This document shows positions 39,287-48,308 of a DNA stretch of 64,000 nt, one piece after another. The DNA lies in NCBI RefSeq assembly GCF_000612845.1, contig NZ_CCAT010000044.1:1-64000 (forward strand). Direction: 5' to 3'. The stretch is from Clostridium ihumii AP5. GTDB lineage: Bacteria > Bacillota > Clostridia > Clostridiales > Clostridiaceae. The notes under the pieces were generated by a model. That model worked only from the letters and a program-made list of their open reading frames with translations, was not told the origin of the DNA and did not search any database. Both the position numbers and the translations under genes were made by a program. How positions within the stretch are numbered: position 1 is the stretch's first letter; the number at the start of each line of letters is the position of its first letter.

Positions 39287-39799
39287 GTGGCAAAAATAAA
39301 TGTATTAGAAATAAAGATTAGTGAAGAAGAAGCTATAGATAGCGCTAAATTGAAATGTAAATCTATTTTTTATAGAATACTCTTGAGGGCGAAAAAGATA
39401 GAGGAAGTAAGACTTCACTATATAGAGTTTAAATTAGTTACTGTACAGATATACAACAAGAGGCAAGATAAAGAGGACACAATAAAAATATTGGTAAATG
39501 GATCTACGGGTGGTGGAAGTATAATTCAAGACATTCCAAAAGATTTAAGCAATAAAGAAATAGATGATGATATAGTTCAATATTCAGATAAAGATAATGC
39601 TAGAATAAGGTCAAAGGCTATGAATATGGCAATGAGAATAAGTCACAAATTTATGGGTGGAACACCTGAAATAAAGATTAAGAATATAGAAAGTATTTTT
39701 AGACCGTACTGGGTTGTATTTTTTGATAAGGTTCAACAAAATAAAAGAGTAATATATATACCAATAGAAGCTGATGGGTTTAAAATTAGTAGAAATTAA
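39287..39799 (+). CDS. Uncharacterised protein, symporter operon
   Basis: A 170-residue soluble protein, mixed alpha/beta with no signal peptide or membrane helix. The C-terminal part FRPYWVVFFD...VIYIPIEADGF looks like a compact beta domain. I do not recognise it. GTG at 39287 is preferred over ATG 39266 because AAGGTG (39275-39280) lies six bases upstream. It is the third gene of the symporter operon and may handle or sense the transported solute. Confidence 0.75.
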   Translation: MAKINVLEIKISEEEAIDSAKLKCKSIFYRILLRAKKIEEVRLHYIEFKLVTVQIYNKRQDKEDTIKILVNGSTGGGSIIQDIPKDLSNKEIDDDIVQYSDKDNARIRSKAMNMAMRISHKFMGGTPEIKIKNIESIFRPYWVVFFDKVQQNKRVIYIPIEADGFKISRN

Positions 39800-40110
39800 A
39801 TTAATTAGTCACATTATTTCCAGAGAAATAAATACTAAAAAGAAGAATAATTATATTTAATGTAAAATAAATTTATAAATAAGTACATTTTTAAAATAAA
39901 AGTAATATTATAGATAGTAGATAAATTTTAAATATAAAATTTATCTAAATGGAAAATTGAATATATATAATCTATAGGGCAATTAAATTTAAATAGAAAA
40001 TTAGAACCCTATAAAGTAGATTTATAAGTTTTATATTTATATATTAAGACTTAAAATATATAAGTTCATATAAGACTTTATCTATATTATATTGATATAG
40101 GAGTGATAAC
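39800..40110. other. AT-rich spacer with a perfect palindrome
   Basis: No gene is seen here. AGATAAATTTTA (39919-39930) and TAAAATTTATCT (39935-39946) form a perfect 12-base-pair hairpin with an AATA loop but no T-run. TATAGGG (39973-39979) and CCCTATA (40007-40013) form a second inverted repeat. They may be an operator or a weak terminator. Confidence 0.5.
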
Positions 40111-40797
40111 ATGAAAAAAGATGAGAAACTAAAGCTATTTCTAGTGTTATTGCCATTTTGTAATGATATAGATTTGGAGCAGAATAGAAGTAATGAACTT
40201 AAGATTAAATTTAATAGAAAAAGATTTTATATAAACAATATTTTATATAAAGAAAGAAATGTTCCTGAATTTATAATGGATTCATATAAAGAAGAGTTAG
40301 AAGTACTACCTGAGTATATTTTGAAGTATTATGTTTATCATGGAGTAAAAATGTATGTAACTAATAGAAAATTAAGGTTTTTAATAAGAAATGAAATAGG
40401 ATATGATTTAGGTCCTGCTGAAATAGGTGGAGTTTTCATTAATTTGCCAGACAAATTAAAAGGATACGTTTCATCTAATTATTATAGTTATCATTATGTG
40501 TTACTTCATGAGTTAGGACATGGAATAGACATAGTAGAGAAATTTTATGGTATAGGCTTTGAACCATCAGCAACTAATGAATTTAGACAAATTTATTTTG
40601 AAGAAGCACAAAGAGTATTTAATAGACAAGGAATGGTATATGCAAATTCACCAAAAGAATACTGGGCTCAATGTTTTGCATTATATAATTTAGATCAAGA
40701 AACACTAAAAAATAAAGCCCCTAAAACATTTGCATATATGGCTTTAATACTATTAAATATAAAGATGCGTATAGAAACTTACAGAATAGCTATGTAA
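40111..40797 (+). CDS. Anthrax-lethal-factor-like (ATLF) zinc metalloprotease, no signal peptide
   Basis: The 228-residue protein has the zinc motif H133-E-L-G-H137 and a third likely ligand E183 in PKEYWAQCFALY, 46 residues on. Anthrax lethal factor has HEFGH and a glutamate 45 residues on in a similar EFFAEAF context, and secreted clostridial Pro-Pro endopeptidases share this fold. No clear export signal is seen here, so it may act in the cytosol, or be released by another route. Target unknown. It is monocistronic, with its own terminator. Confidence 0.75.
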   Translation: MKKDEKLKLFLVLLPFCNDIDLEQNRSNELKIKFNRKRFYINNILYKERNVPEFIMDSYKEELEVLPEYILKYYVYHGVKMYVTNRKLRFLIRNEIGYDLGPAEIGGVFINLPDKLKGYVSSNYYSYHYVLLHELGHGIDIVEKFYGIGFEPSATNEFRQIYFEEAQRVFNRQGMVYANSPKEYWAQCFALYNLDQETLKNKAPKTFAYMALILLNIKMRIETYRIAM

Positions 40798-40817
40798 GTT
40801 TTATAAAAAAACAAGTT

Positions 40818-40859
40818 AAAAAAGGAAGCACGAATTTAATTATTCGTGCTTCCTTTTTT
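40818..40859 (+). terminator. Strong terminator after the ATLF-like gene
   Basis: A 12-base-pair stem (40824-40835 with 40842-40853) with a six-base loop is flanked by six A on the left and six T on the right, so it could work in both directions. Confidence 0.95.
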
Positions 40860-40944
40860 ATGGATTAGAGAATTAAAAACTAGAAATGTTGTCATAAAGA
40901 AGAGTTTATATATAAAGCTATTATATTAATTCATATAATAAGAA

Positions 40945-40973
40945 TTGAAAAGTAATTAAACTTACAATATATA
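40945..40973 (+). promoter_or_regulatory. Possible promoter of rodA
   Basis: TTGAAA (40945-40950) and TATATA (40968-40973) are 17 bases apart, within the 240-base spacer between the preceding terminator and rodA. The rest of the spacer shows nothing I can name. Confidence 0.45.
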
Positions 40974-41102
40974 AAAAAAATGAAAAAAGATGTATAATAA
41001 GCTTTGGGAATTTACAAATAAGCAAGTTTAAATTTAAGAACACTTTAAATGTGAAAATGGATTTATCAGGATGATATAAAATATTTAAGGGTGGGAGGAT
41101 AT

Positions 41103-42224
41103 ATGCTAAAAAAAATTAAAATTAATAAGAAACTTTTGAAACAATTAGATTTTATTACTATATTAACAGTTATAATTTTAGGTATTTTTGGTTCAATAAA
41201 TATTTATAGTGCCACTCATTTAAATTGTGGAAATTATTACTTAAAATCCCAGTTAATAGGGATTGCAGCAGGTATGGTCATTATATACCTTGTATTGATA
41301 CCTGATTATGCAATTGTTAAAAGATATGCCAATATAATATATTCATTTGGGGTATTTTTACTTATTCTTAATTGCCTTCCTATGTTTAAGTCTACAGTTA
41401 ATGGAGCTTCTTCATGGATAAAGATAGGACCAGTTTCAATGCAACCATCAGAATTTGCAAAAGTTGGTATAATAATAATGCTTGCAAAAGAATTAGATGA
41501 TATGGAAGGTAACATAAATAATCTAAAAAATTTTATGAAACTAACAGCATATGCAGCATTACCAATGATACTTATAGTTACACAACCAGATATGGGAATG
41601 ATGATGGTTTGTTTTTTTATTGTACTAGGAATATATATTGTTGCTGGATTAGACTTTAAAATAATAGGCGGAGGACTTGCAATACTAACAGGGCTAATTT
41701 GTATAGTATGGAATTCACCTATTATGCAGACATATTGGAAGACTAGGCTATTGTCATTTTTAGATCCAGATGCAGATCCGTTAGGAGCTGGATTTCAGCT
41801 TTCACAATCAAAACTTGCTATAGGCTCTGGTGGTATTTTAGGAAAGGGCTTTTTAAAAGGGAGTCTAACAACTGGTGGATTTATACCAGAAGCTCATACA
41901 GATTTTATATTTTCAGTTATAGGTGAAGAATGGGGCCTGATTGGAGCACTGTTTGCATTAATGTTATATGCAATAATCATTTACAGACTTATAAAAATAG
42001 CAAAAAATTCTAAAGATATATTTGGAACAATCGTTTCAGTAGGATTAATAGCTACTATGTTATTTTCTATATTACAAAATATAGGTATGACTATTGGAAT
42101 AATGCCTATAACTGGCATTACATTACCATTTTTAAGTTATGGTCGTAGTTCAATGCTTACAGCATTTATGAGCATTGGAATAGTTTTAAATATAGGTATG
42201 AGACGTAAGAAAATCAGCTTCTAA
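41103..42224 (+). CDS. rodA: Rod shape / peptidoglycan polymerase RodA (SEDS family)
   Basis: The 373-residue membrane protein belongs to the SEDS glycosyltransferases, with VNGASSWIKIGPVSMQPSEFAKVG (residues about 98-121, in segments), QPDMGMMMV, the PEAHTDFIFSVIGEEWGL motif and GITLPFLSYGRSS near the C-terminus. SEDS proteins include RodA, FtsW and SpoVE; length and lack of a division cluster suggest RodA, but this is not certain. ATG 41103 follows GGGAGG; GTG 41091 lies upstream of that site and is rejected. Confidence 0.88.
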   Translation: MLKKIKINKKLLKQLDFITILTVIILGIFGSINIYSATHLNCGNYYLKSQLIGIAAGMVIIYLVLIPDYAIVKRYANIIYSFGVFLLILNCLPMFKSTVNGASSWIKIGPVSMQPSEFAKVGIIIMLAKELDDMEGNINNLKNFMKLTAYAALPMILIVTQPDMGMMMVCFFIVLGIYIVAGLDFKIIGGGLAILTGLICIVWNSPIMQTYWKTRLLSFLDPDADPLGAGFQLSQSKLAIGSGGILGKGFLKGSLTTGGFIPEAHTDFIFSVIGEEWGLIGALFALMLYAIIIYRLIKIAKNSKDIFGTIVSVGLIATMLFSILQNIGMTIGIMPITGITLPFLSYGRSSMLTAFMSIGIVLNIGMRRKKISF

Positions 42225-42315
42225 ATTTAAATAATAAATTATATTAATTTGTATTTTATTTATATGTTTAATTTAGTATATTATATTTAAATAAGTAATG
42301 AATGGGGTGTTAAAT

Positions 42316-43020
42316 TTGACGAACAGATATAATTGTTTAATATGTGGAGACGAACTTGAATATTTTGATGAAAGTAAGGAAATGGAATGTTATTTCTGTA
42401 AGAAGAAGTTTATGTCTAATGCTAGTTGTAAGTCTGGACATTATGTATGTGATAGTTGTCATAGTTTAGGGGCATTTGAAATAATAAAAGAGTATTGTTT
42501 AAATGCTAATAGTGTTAATCCAATGGAGATGGCAATAGATATTATGAAGCATCCAGCTATAAAGATGCATGGACCTGAACATCATTATTTAGTACCAGCA
42601 GTTTTAGTTACAGCATATATAAATAAAACTGGAGAAAATGAAAAATTAGAAAGACTTTTAAATGAGGCAGCTAAGAGAGCAAAAAATGTATTAGGTGGTT
42701 TTTGTGGATTTTATGGTGCATGTGGTGCCGCTGTTGGAACAGGAATATACATAAGCTTAGTATTAGGAGCTAGTCCATTATCTGAAGAAAAATGGGGACT
42801 TACAAACTTAATGACAAGTAGAAGTTTAGAAAAAATAGCATCATTTGGTGGACCGAGATGCTGTAAAAGAGATACATGCTTAGCAATAGAAACTGCAATA
42901 GAATTTACTAAAAACAATTTAAAAGTAGAACTTGATAATATAAACAACTTGAAATGTTCATTTAATAAAATGAATGATCAATGTCTAAAAGATAAATGTA
43001 AGTTTTACAGTAAAGTATAA
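42316..43020 (+). CDS. DUF5714-type cysteine-rich protein
   Basis: The 234-residue protein begins with a zinc-ribbon-like part (CLICGDEL...CYFCKKKF), then GHYVCDSCHSLG, and a conserved core with GGFCGFYGACGAAVGTG and GPRCCKRDTCLAIE. I associate this pattern with DUF5714 proteins of clostridia and methanogens; the function is unknown, though the many cysteines suggest metal or redox work. TTG at 42316 lies six bases after GGGGTG; ATG 42298 lacks a binding site. Confidence 0.7.
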   Translation: MTNRYNCLICGDELEYFDESKEMECYFCKKKFMSNASCKSGHYVCDSCHSLGAFEIIKEYCLNANSVNPMEMAIDIMKHPAIKMHGPEHHYLVPAVLVTAYINKTGENEKLERLLNEAAKRAKNVLGGFCGFYGACGAAVGTGIYISLVLGASPLSEEKWGLTNLMTSRSLEKIASFGGPRCCKRDTCLAIETAIEFTKNNLKVELDNINNLKCSFNKMNDQCLKDKCKFYSKV

Positions 43021-43033
43021 TTAAGGCGTAAAC

Positions 43034-43062
43034 AAAAAACTAGCAATTATGCTAGTTTTTTT
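43034..43062. terminator. Bidirectional terminator between convergent genes
   Basis: ACTAGCA (43039-43045) pairs with TGCTAGT (43050-43056) across an ATTA loop, with six A before and seven T after. It can end both the plus-strand gene at 42316 and the minus-strand permease gene at 43071. Confidence 0.92.
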
Positions 43063-43070
43063 AGTTAGAT

Positions 43071-44291
43071 TTATTCATCATTTTCTTTATTATTAGGTTT
43101 ATCTTCAGTGGGATGGTTTCCCATAAAAGAACTTTTTATAGATTTAGGATTACTAAGTTTTAACTCTGTTATATCAACTTCATAATTATCAATTAGCTCC
43201 ATTATTTCAGGATGATTATTATTATATTTTTTAAAGAATTTATCATAGTATATTTTTATTACACCTGCAATAGGAACTGCAAGAAGCATTCCAAACATAC
43301 CGTAGAGTTTACCACCAACAGTAATAGCAAATAAACAAGCTATAGGATTAATACCAACACTGTTAGATGACATTTTAGGACCAAGCCAGTTTCCATCTAT
43401 TTGTTGCAATATAAATAAGTAAATTAAAATTATAAAGGCTTTCATAGGACTAATAAATAAATTTAATATAGTTCCGAAAACAATTCCTATAAATGGTCCA
43501 AAATAAGGAATCATATTAGTTACACCAAATACAATAGAAATTAACACTATATATTTAGAATGTATGAATATAAGACCTATGAAGCAGGCAATTGCAACAA
43601 TAGTAGATTCGACAGCCCTAACCCATAAGTAAGTGCTTAACATATAGTGTACGGAATGAATGAATGTTAAAAATTTCTTTCCTAAATTCTCTCTAAAAAC
43701 AAAGAATATAAATTTACGAGATGATTTTAAAAGCATTTCTTTGTAATACAAATAATAAGCTGCGATTATAAGTGCAAAAATCCAATTAAAAACTGAAAGT
43801 GTAAAAGTCACCAAAGAAGAAAGGGCCGTATTAAATAATTTTGTAGACCATTCACCAATATTTTGAATTAAATTTAGTTTCTTTGCTAATTTATTGGCAA
43901 GGTCAATACTTAAATTGTTTTGAAGCCAGTTGTCAGCAATAGTAACCATATCTGGTATGGAATTAACAAGTGCTTTAATATTTGAAATAACTTCAGGAAG
44001 AACATATACAATACAAAATGCAACAATTAGAGAAACCACAATGAATGTAATAAGAAGACTTATACCACGAGAAAGATTACATTTAGTTTCTAAAAATCGC
44101 ATTAATGGATTTAAAATATATGCAATGATAAATGCAAGAAGGAATGGCCATAGCAGATTTAAAGTAAAATTATATAATGTGGCAAGTAAATTAGCATTGT
44201 CAATAAGTTTTATACCGATATATGCTAATAAAATTATCAATATTATATAGAAATTGGATTTAATTTTTTCTTTTAGCTTGTCCAAATTCAT
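43071..44291 (-). CDS. AI-2E family (PerM-like) membrane transporter
   Basis: The 406-residue protein has about eight membrane helices and the AI-2E family segments FGVTNMIPYFGPFIGIVFGTIL and GNWLGPKMSSNSVGINPIACLFAITVGGKLYGMFGMLLAVPIAGVIK (in pieces). Some members export autoinducer-2 or act as Na+/H+ antiporters; the substrate here is unknown. The C-terminus is acidic and hydrophilic. On the minus strand, AAAGGGGG lies 12 bases before the ATG. Confidence 0.88.
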   Translation of the reverse strand: MNLDKLKEKIKSNFYIILIILLAYIGIKLIDNANLLATLYNFTLNLLWPFLLAFIIAYILNPLMRFLETKCNLSRGISLLITFIVVSLIVAFCIVYVLPEVISNIKALVNSIPDMVTIADNWLQNNLSIDLANKLAKKLNLIQNIGEWSTKLFNTALSSLVTFTLSVFNWIFALIIAAYYLYYKEMLLKSSRKFIFFVFRENLGKKFLTFIHSVHYMLSTYLWVRAVESTIVAIACFIGLIFIHSKYIVLISIVFGVTNMIPYFGPFIGIVFGTILNLFISPMKAFIILIYLFILQQIDGNWLGPKMSSNSVGINPIACLFAITVGGKLYGMFGMLLAVPIAGVIKIYYDKFFKKYNNNHPEIMELIDNYEVDITELKLSNPKSIKSSFMGNHPTEDKPNNKENDE

Positions 44292-44503
44292 TCTTAAAAA
44301 CCCCCTTTTCAGATTGGTATATTATGATTATAAACAAAATAATTATAAATTATAACCATTATACTGGAAAATAAATGATTTAAATAAAATAAATGGTTAT
44401 AAAAACAAAACTAGTATTGTAAATATTGTGAAAATTCATTAAAATTAAAATATAGTTGAATGTAGGAATGAAAACCCTACAACAAATGGAGATGATTATA
44501 AAG

Positions 44504-45772
44504 ATGGGAAATGTAACCCAATCGCTTAAAAGAATAAGAATGAAAGGAAGTGAAGTTTTTCCAGCACTTAAACATAAAAATTTTAGGTATTTTTGGCTTG
44601 GTCAATGTGTATCACTTATAGGAAGTTGGATGCAAAGCACTACTCAAGGATGGTTAGTTCAAGAAATAACAGTCAATAATTCAGCATTTTTATTAGGTCT
44701 TTTAAATGCACTTCAATTTACACCTATGATGATATTTTCACTTTTTGCTGGTGTATTTATAGAAAGATTTTCAAAACGGAAAATTCTTTTGTTTACACAA
44801 ATAGGATTAATGGCAATGGCTATTATACAAGGAGTACTTGTTTTAACAGGAACAATAAAATATTGGCATCTGCTTGTAATAGCAGTTATAAATGGAATTA
44901 TTAATACGATAGATATGCCAACAAGACAATCTTTTGTAATTGAATTAGTTGGAAAAGAGGATTTAATGAATGGTATTGCATTAAATTCATCAGTATTTAA
45001 TGCAGCTAGAATGCTTGGACCAGCTGTGGCTGGAATAATAATTGCATATGTAGGAATAGCAGGATGTTATTTAATAAATGCAGTTTCATTTATACCTGTT
45101 ATATATGGAATATCTAAAATAAGAACAGTATATAAGAAAAAAGAAAGTAAAGATATAAATGTAATTAAGGATATAAAAGATGGATTAATTTATATAAAAG
45201 GCAATAAGGTTCTTGTAAAAAGTTTTGCTTTAATAACTGTTATGGGTATATTTGCATACAACTACAATGTAATAATACCATTGTTTGCAGTTGAAACATT
45301 AGGACTTTCAAGTAAAGGATATGGATTTTTAATGTCTGCACTAGGGTCAGGTTCACTTATAGGTGCACTTTTAATGGCAACAAGAAGTAAAGGCGGTCCT
45401 AAATCTAAAGTTATAGTTGGAGCATCTTATATAATGGGGGTATTACTTATAATTTTAGGAATAAATAGAAATCAATATATGATGGCTGGTCTTTTAGCTT
45501 TTGTTGGAATATTTAATATAACTTTTTCAACAAATTCAAATTCAACAGTTCAGCTAAATTCAAAGGATGAATATAGAGGCAGAGTTATGAGTGTTTACAG
45601 TTTGCTTTTTGCAGGGGTTACTCCTATAGGAAGTTTATTTACAGGCACTATATCTAATGAATTTGGACCTTCTAATGCATTTGTTTTTAGTGGAATTATA
45701 TCTATGATATTTGTTACTATAGTGTTAGTATTTGGATCATCTAAAAAGAGAAAAAAAGTTAGTAATGTGTAG
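44504..45772 (+). CDS. MFS transporter, enterobactin-exporter/macrolide-efflux-like
   Basis: The 422-residue protein has about 12 membrane helices, with FPALKHKNFRYFWLGQCVSLIGSWMQSTTQGWLV at the N-terminus, typical of the MFS group annotated as enterobactin exporter (EntS-like) or MefA-like. NMPTRQSFVIELV-type sequence (DMPTRQSFVIELVG) is conserved too. Substrate unknown. ATG 44504 is chosen, about ten bases after GGAGATG; earlier in-frame starts lack a good site. It is divergent from the AI-2E gene. Confidence 0.85.
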   Translation: MGNVTQSLKRIRMKGSEVFPALKHKNFRYFWLGQCVSLIGSWMQSTTQGWLVQEITVNNSAFLLGLLNALQFTPMMIFSLFAGVFIERFSKRKILLFTQIGLMAMAIIQGVLVLTGTIKYWHLLVIAVINGIINTIDMPTRQSFVIELVGKEDLMNGIALNSSVFNAARMLGPAVAGIIIAYVGIAGCYLINAVSFIPVIYGISKIRTVYKKKESKDINVIKDIKDGLIYIKGNKVLVKSFALITVMGIFAYNYNVIIPLFAVETLGLSSKGYGFLMSALGSGSLIGALLMATRSKGGPKSKVIVGASYIMGVLLIILGINRNQYMMAGLLAFVGIFNITFSTNSNSTVQLNSKDEYRGRVMSVYSLLFAGVTPIGSLFTGTISNEFGPSNAFVFSGIISMIFVTIVLVFGSSKKRKKVSNV

Positions 45773-45819
45773 GATATGGTATGAAAATAAAATAAAATGT
45801 AGAAATTTATATTTTTCTT

Positions 45820-45828
45820 TGATATAAT
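45820..45828 (+). promoter_or_regulatory. Extended -10 promoter of the pot operon leader
   Basis: TG-A-TATAAT (TATAAT at 45823-45828) is a consensus extended -10. The -35 region at 17 bases reads TAGAAA, a weak match, which is normal for extended -10 promoters. Transcription would start near 45835, just before the first leader hairpin. Confidence 0.6.
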
Positions 45829-45837
45829 TAGATTTAA

Positions 45838-46235
45838 TGGCTAAAAAATAGATAATAAGCCAGTATAATTAAGAATATTAAAGTAAAAAAGGATAGCTGC
45901 GTATATAAGAAACAACATTATAATATACAAATAGCTATGAATTTTTAATAAAGTTAAAACATATTTTATTATAGCAGTGTAATATTAAGTTGCTTTAAAT
46001 ATGTTTGAAGGATTAAGTTTTATTTTTGCTAATATGGGTTTTATATTTAACTGAATTAGTAAAAATAAATAATGTAGAGGGGTTAATAAAATGAAGACGA
46101 CAAGCTAAGATATGTCAGTTAACACTTTGGACTTATTCTAAATTTATTGATTAGTTCATAAATCATATAAGGCAGCTTGATTTTAGTATTTTGACCAATA
46201 TTACCCCTTGCAATTTTTTATGCAAGGGGTTTTTT
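45838..46235 (+). promoter_or_regulatory. Long structured leader with terminator/antiterminator switch upstream of potA
   Basis: The leader holds four foldable blocks: TGGCT/AGCCA (45838-45842, 45858-45862); ATAGCT-gc-GTATAT with ATATAC-AGCTAT (45893-45906, 45923-45938); AAACATATTT/AAATATGTTT (45957-45966, 45997-46006) with an inner AGCA/TGCT; and a large domain closed by 46077-46088 with 46199-46209, containing CAAGCT/AGCTTG (46101-46106, 46174-46179). The 3' strand of that closing helix is also the 5' arm of the terminator at 46203-46230, so the two cannot coexist. A five-codon frame, MKTTS, sits at 46091-46108 after GAGGGG. I do not recognise it as a known riboswitch. Confidence 0.6.
46203..46235 (+). 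terminator. Attenuator terminator upstream of potA
   Basis: ACCCCTTGCA (46203-46212) pairs perfectly with TGCAAGGGGT (46221-46230), followed by six T. It lies 113 bases before the potA start. No gene precedes it on this transcript, so it is an attenuator and not a gene-end terminator, unless read-through from the MFS gene reaches it. Confidence 0.88.
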
Positions 46236-46347
46236 ATTGATTAAAATTAAACACTCAATACATAGTATAAAATAAAAATTTAAATAAAATCAAAAAACAT
46301 TAATAAATAATGTAAAAAAACAAAATAATAAAGTAGGGGTGATTTTC

Positions 46348-47430
46348 TTGATTGATGTAATGGTTCAATTAAAAGGAGTTAGTAAAGCATTTATAGGAAG
46401 CGATGGATTGGCGGTTAATAATATATCACTGGATATAAATAAAGGTGAATTTTTAACTATTTTAGGTCCAAGTGGATGTGGTAAAACAACAACACTAAGA
46501 ATGATAGCTGGGTTTGAAAATCCAACAGAAGGACAAATTCTAATAGATGGAGAAAGTGTTTCTAATGTACCAGCATATAAAAGATGTGTAAATACTGTGT
46601 TTCAAAGTTATGCATTATTTCCACATATGAATATTTTTGATAATATAGCATTTGGTTTAAAGGTAAAAAATAAAAAAGATAGTGAAATAAAAGAAAAAGT
46701 TAGTGAAATGTTAAAGATGGTTCAATTAGAAGGGTATGAAAAAAGAATGCCTAGTGAACTATCAGGTGGTCAAAAACAAAGAGTTGCTATAGCAAGGGCG
46801 GTTATAAACAACCCTAAAGTTTTGCTATTAGATGAACCATTAGGAGCATTAGATTTAAAACTTAGAAAGCAAATGCAACTAGAATTAAAGCAACTTCAAA
46901 GAAGACTTGGAATAACATTTATATATGTAACACATGATCAAGAAGAGGCATTAACAATGTCTGATAGAATAGTTGTTATGAACAAAGGTGTTATAGAGCA
47001 TGTTGGAACTCCAGCAGAAATATATGAAAAACCAAAAACAAAATTTGTTGCAAACTTTATAGGCGAAACAAATTTATTTGAAGGCACTGTATTAGAAAAA
47101 GGTGAAGTTTTATATCTAGTTGATAATGAAATAGGTGAAGACATCTTTATTGGAGAAAAAGAAAATACTCTAACAGAGGAAATTTGTCTAGCCGTTAGAC
47201 CAGAAAGAATAAAATTATCAAATAATATAGATGATGGTATGGCAGGAGTAAAAGTAAACATAAAAGAGAGAATTTATAATGGTGCTGTTATAAAAACTGT
47301 TGTTGTAACTAAAAATGGAATGGAGTTTGTTGTATCTGAGCCAATAAGTGATGTTTATTCACTAGATAATGACATGAAACCTTCATTGTTTGCTACTTGG
47401 AATCCTAAGCATGCAGTGGTGGTTCAGTAA
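46348..47430 (+). CDS. potA: Spermidine/putrescine ABC transporter ATPase PotA
   Basis: The 360-residue ATPase has Walker A GPSGCGKTT (residues 40-48), signature LSGGQKQR, Walker B LLLDEPLGALDLK and a C-terminal TOBE domain. The 'DEPLGALD' form and the downstream genes place it in the polyamine/opine importer group. TTG at 46348 follows AGGGGTG by six bases; the in-frame GTG at 46339 overlaps that site. Its stop overlaps potB (TAATG). Confidence 0.92.
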   Translation: MIDVMVQLKGVSKAFIGSDGLAVNNISLDINKGEFLTILGPSGCGKTTTLRMIAGFENPTEGQILIDGESVSNVPAYKRCVNTVFQSYALFPHMNIFDNIAFGLKVKNKKDSEIKEKVSEMLKMVQLEGYEKRMPSELSGGQKQRVAIARAVINNPKVLLLDEPLGALDLKLRKQMQLELKQLQRRLGITFIYVTHDQEEALTMSDRIVVMNKGVIEHVGTPAEIYEKPKTKFVANFIGETNLFEGTVLEKGEVLYLVDNEIGEDIFIGEKENTLTEEICLAVRPERIKLSNNIDDGMAGVKVNIKERIYNGAVIKTVVVTKNGMEFVVSEPISDVYSLDNDMKPSLFATWNPKHAVVVQ

Positions 47431-48308
47431 TGAATAAAACAGAAAATAGAAAGAATAGTAAGCTTAAATCTATACTAAGCACCGTAGGACCAGTTGGATT
47501 ATGGCTTATAACATTTTTTGTTGTACCACTGATATTAGTATTTATATTTAGCTTCTTATCAAGAGGAGAGTACGGAAATATACAATTACCTTTTACGTTG
47601 GACAATTATAAAAGATTAATGACACCTATGTATTTTGAAATACTATGGAAAACTGTACTTATTGGAATATTAACTACAGTAGGATGTTTAATAATAGGAT
47701 ATCCATTTGCATATTTTATTGGAAGAGCGAAGAAAAAACATAGAACATTATTATTATTGTTAGTAATATTACCATTTTGGACTAATTCATTAGTTAGAAC
47801 GTATGCATGGATAATACTTTTAAGAACAGAGGGAGTTATAAATGCAATATTATTGAAAATAGGACTTATATCAGCACCGCTTGAAATGTTGTATACAGAT
47901 GCTGCGGTGTTTATAGGAATGCTTTATATAATGTTACCATTTATGATACTTCCAATATATACTTCAATAGAAAAATTAGATATGAGTTATATAGAAGCGG
48001 CAAATGATTTAGGAGCCTCACCATATAAAACATTTAGAGAAATAACACTTCCACTTACTAAACCGGGAATTATTGCCGGTTGTATGTTGGTGTTTATACC
48101 AACTCTTGGATATTTCTTTATTTCAGATTTAATGGGTGGAAGTAAAACTATGCTTATATCAAATTTAATAAAAAATCAATTTTTAACAGCAAGAGATTGG
48201 CCTTTTGGGTCTAGCATAGCTGTAGTTTTAATAATATTAATGTTAATTGCAATTGGAATATATTTTAAAGCTACGCAAAATAAAGAAGGCACAAAGGAGG
48301 TAGTATAA
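47430..48308 (+). CDS. potB: Spermidine/putrescine ABC transporter permease PotB
   Basis: The 292-residue permease has six membrane helices and the cytoplasmic EAA loop (IEAANDLGASPYKTFREITLPLTKPGI) that docks on PotA. It starts on the last base of the potA stop and ends on the first base of the potC-potD gene, with AAGGAGG just upstream of that next start, so translation is tightly coupled. Confidence 0.93.
   Translation: MNKTENRKNSKLKSILSTVGPVGLWLITFFVVPLILVFIFSFLSRGEYGNIQLPFTLDNYKRLMTPMYFEILWKTVLIGILTTVGCLIIGYPFAYFIGRAKKKHRTLLLLLVILPFWTNSLVRTYAWIILLRTEGVINAILLKIGLISAPLEMLYTDAAVFIGMLYIMLPFMILPIYTSIEKLDMSYIEAANDLGASPYKTFREITLPLTKPGIIAGCMLVFIPTLGYFFISDLMGGSKTMLISNLIKNQFLTARDWPFGSSIAVVLIILMLIAIGIYFKATQNKEGTKEVV

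Noticed and set aside
45838-46235. T-box or known metabolite riboswitch before potA
   Set aside because: I find no T-box sequence, B12 box or other known core; it is listed instead as an unassigned structured leader.
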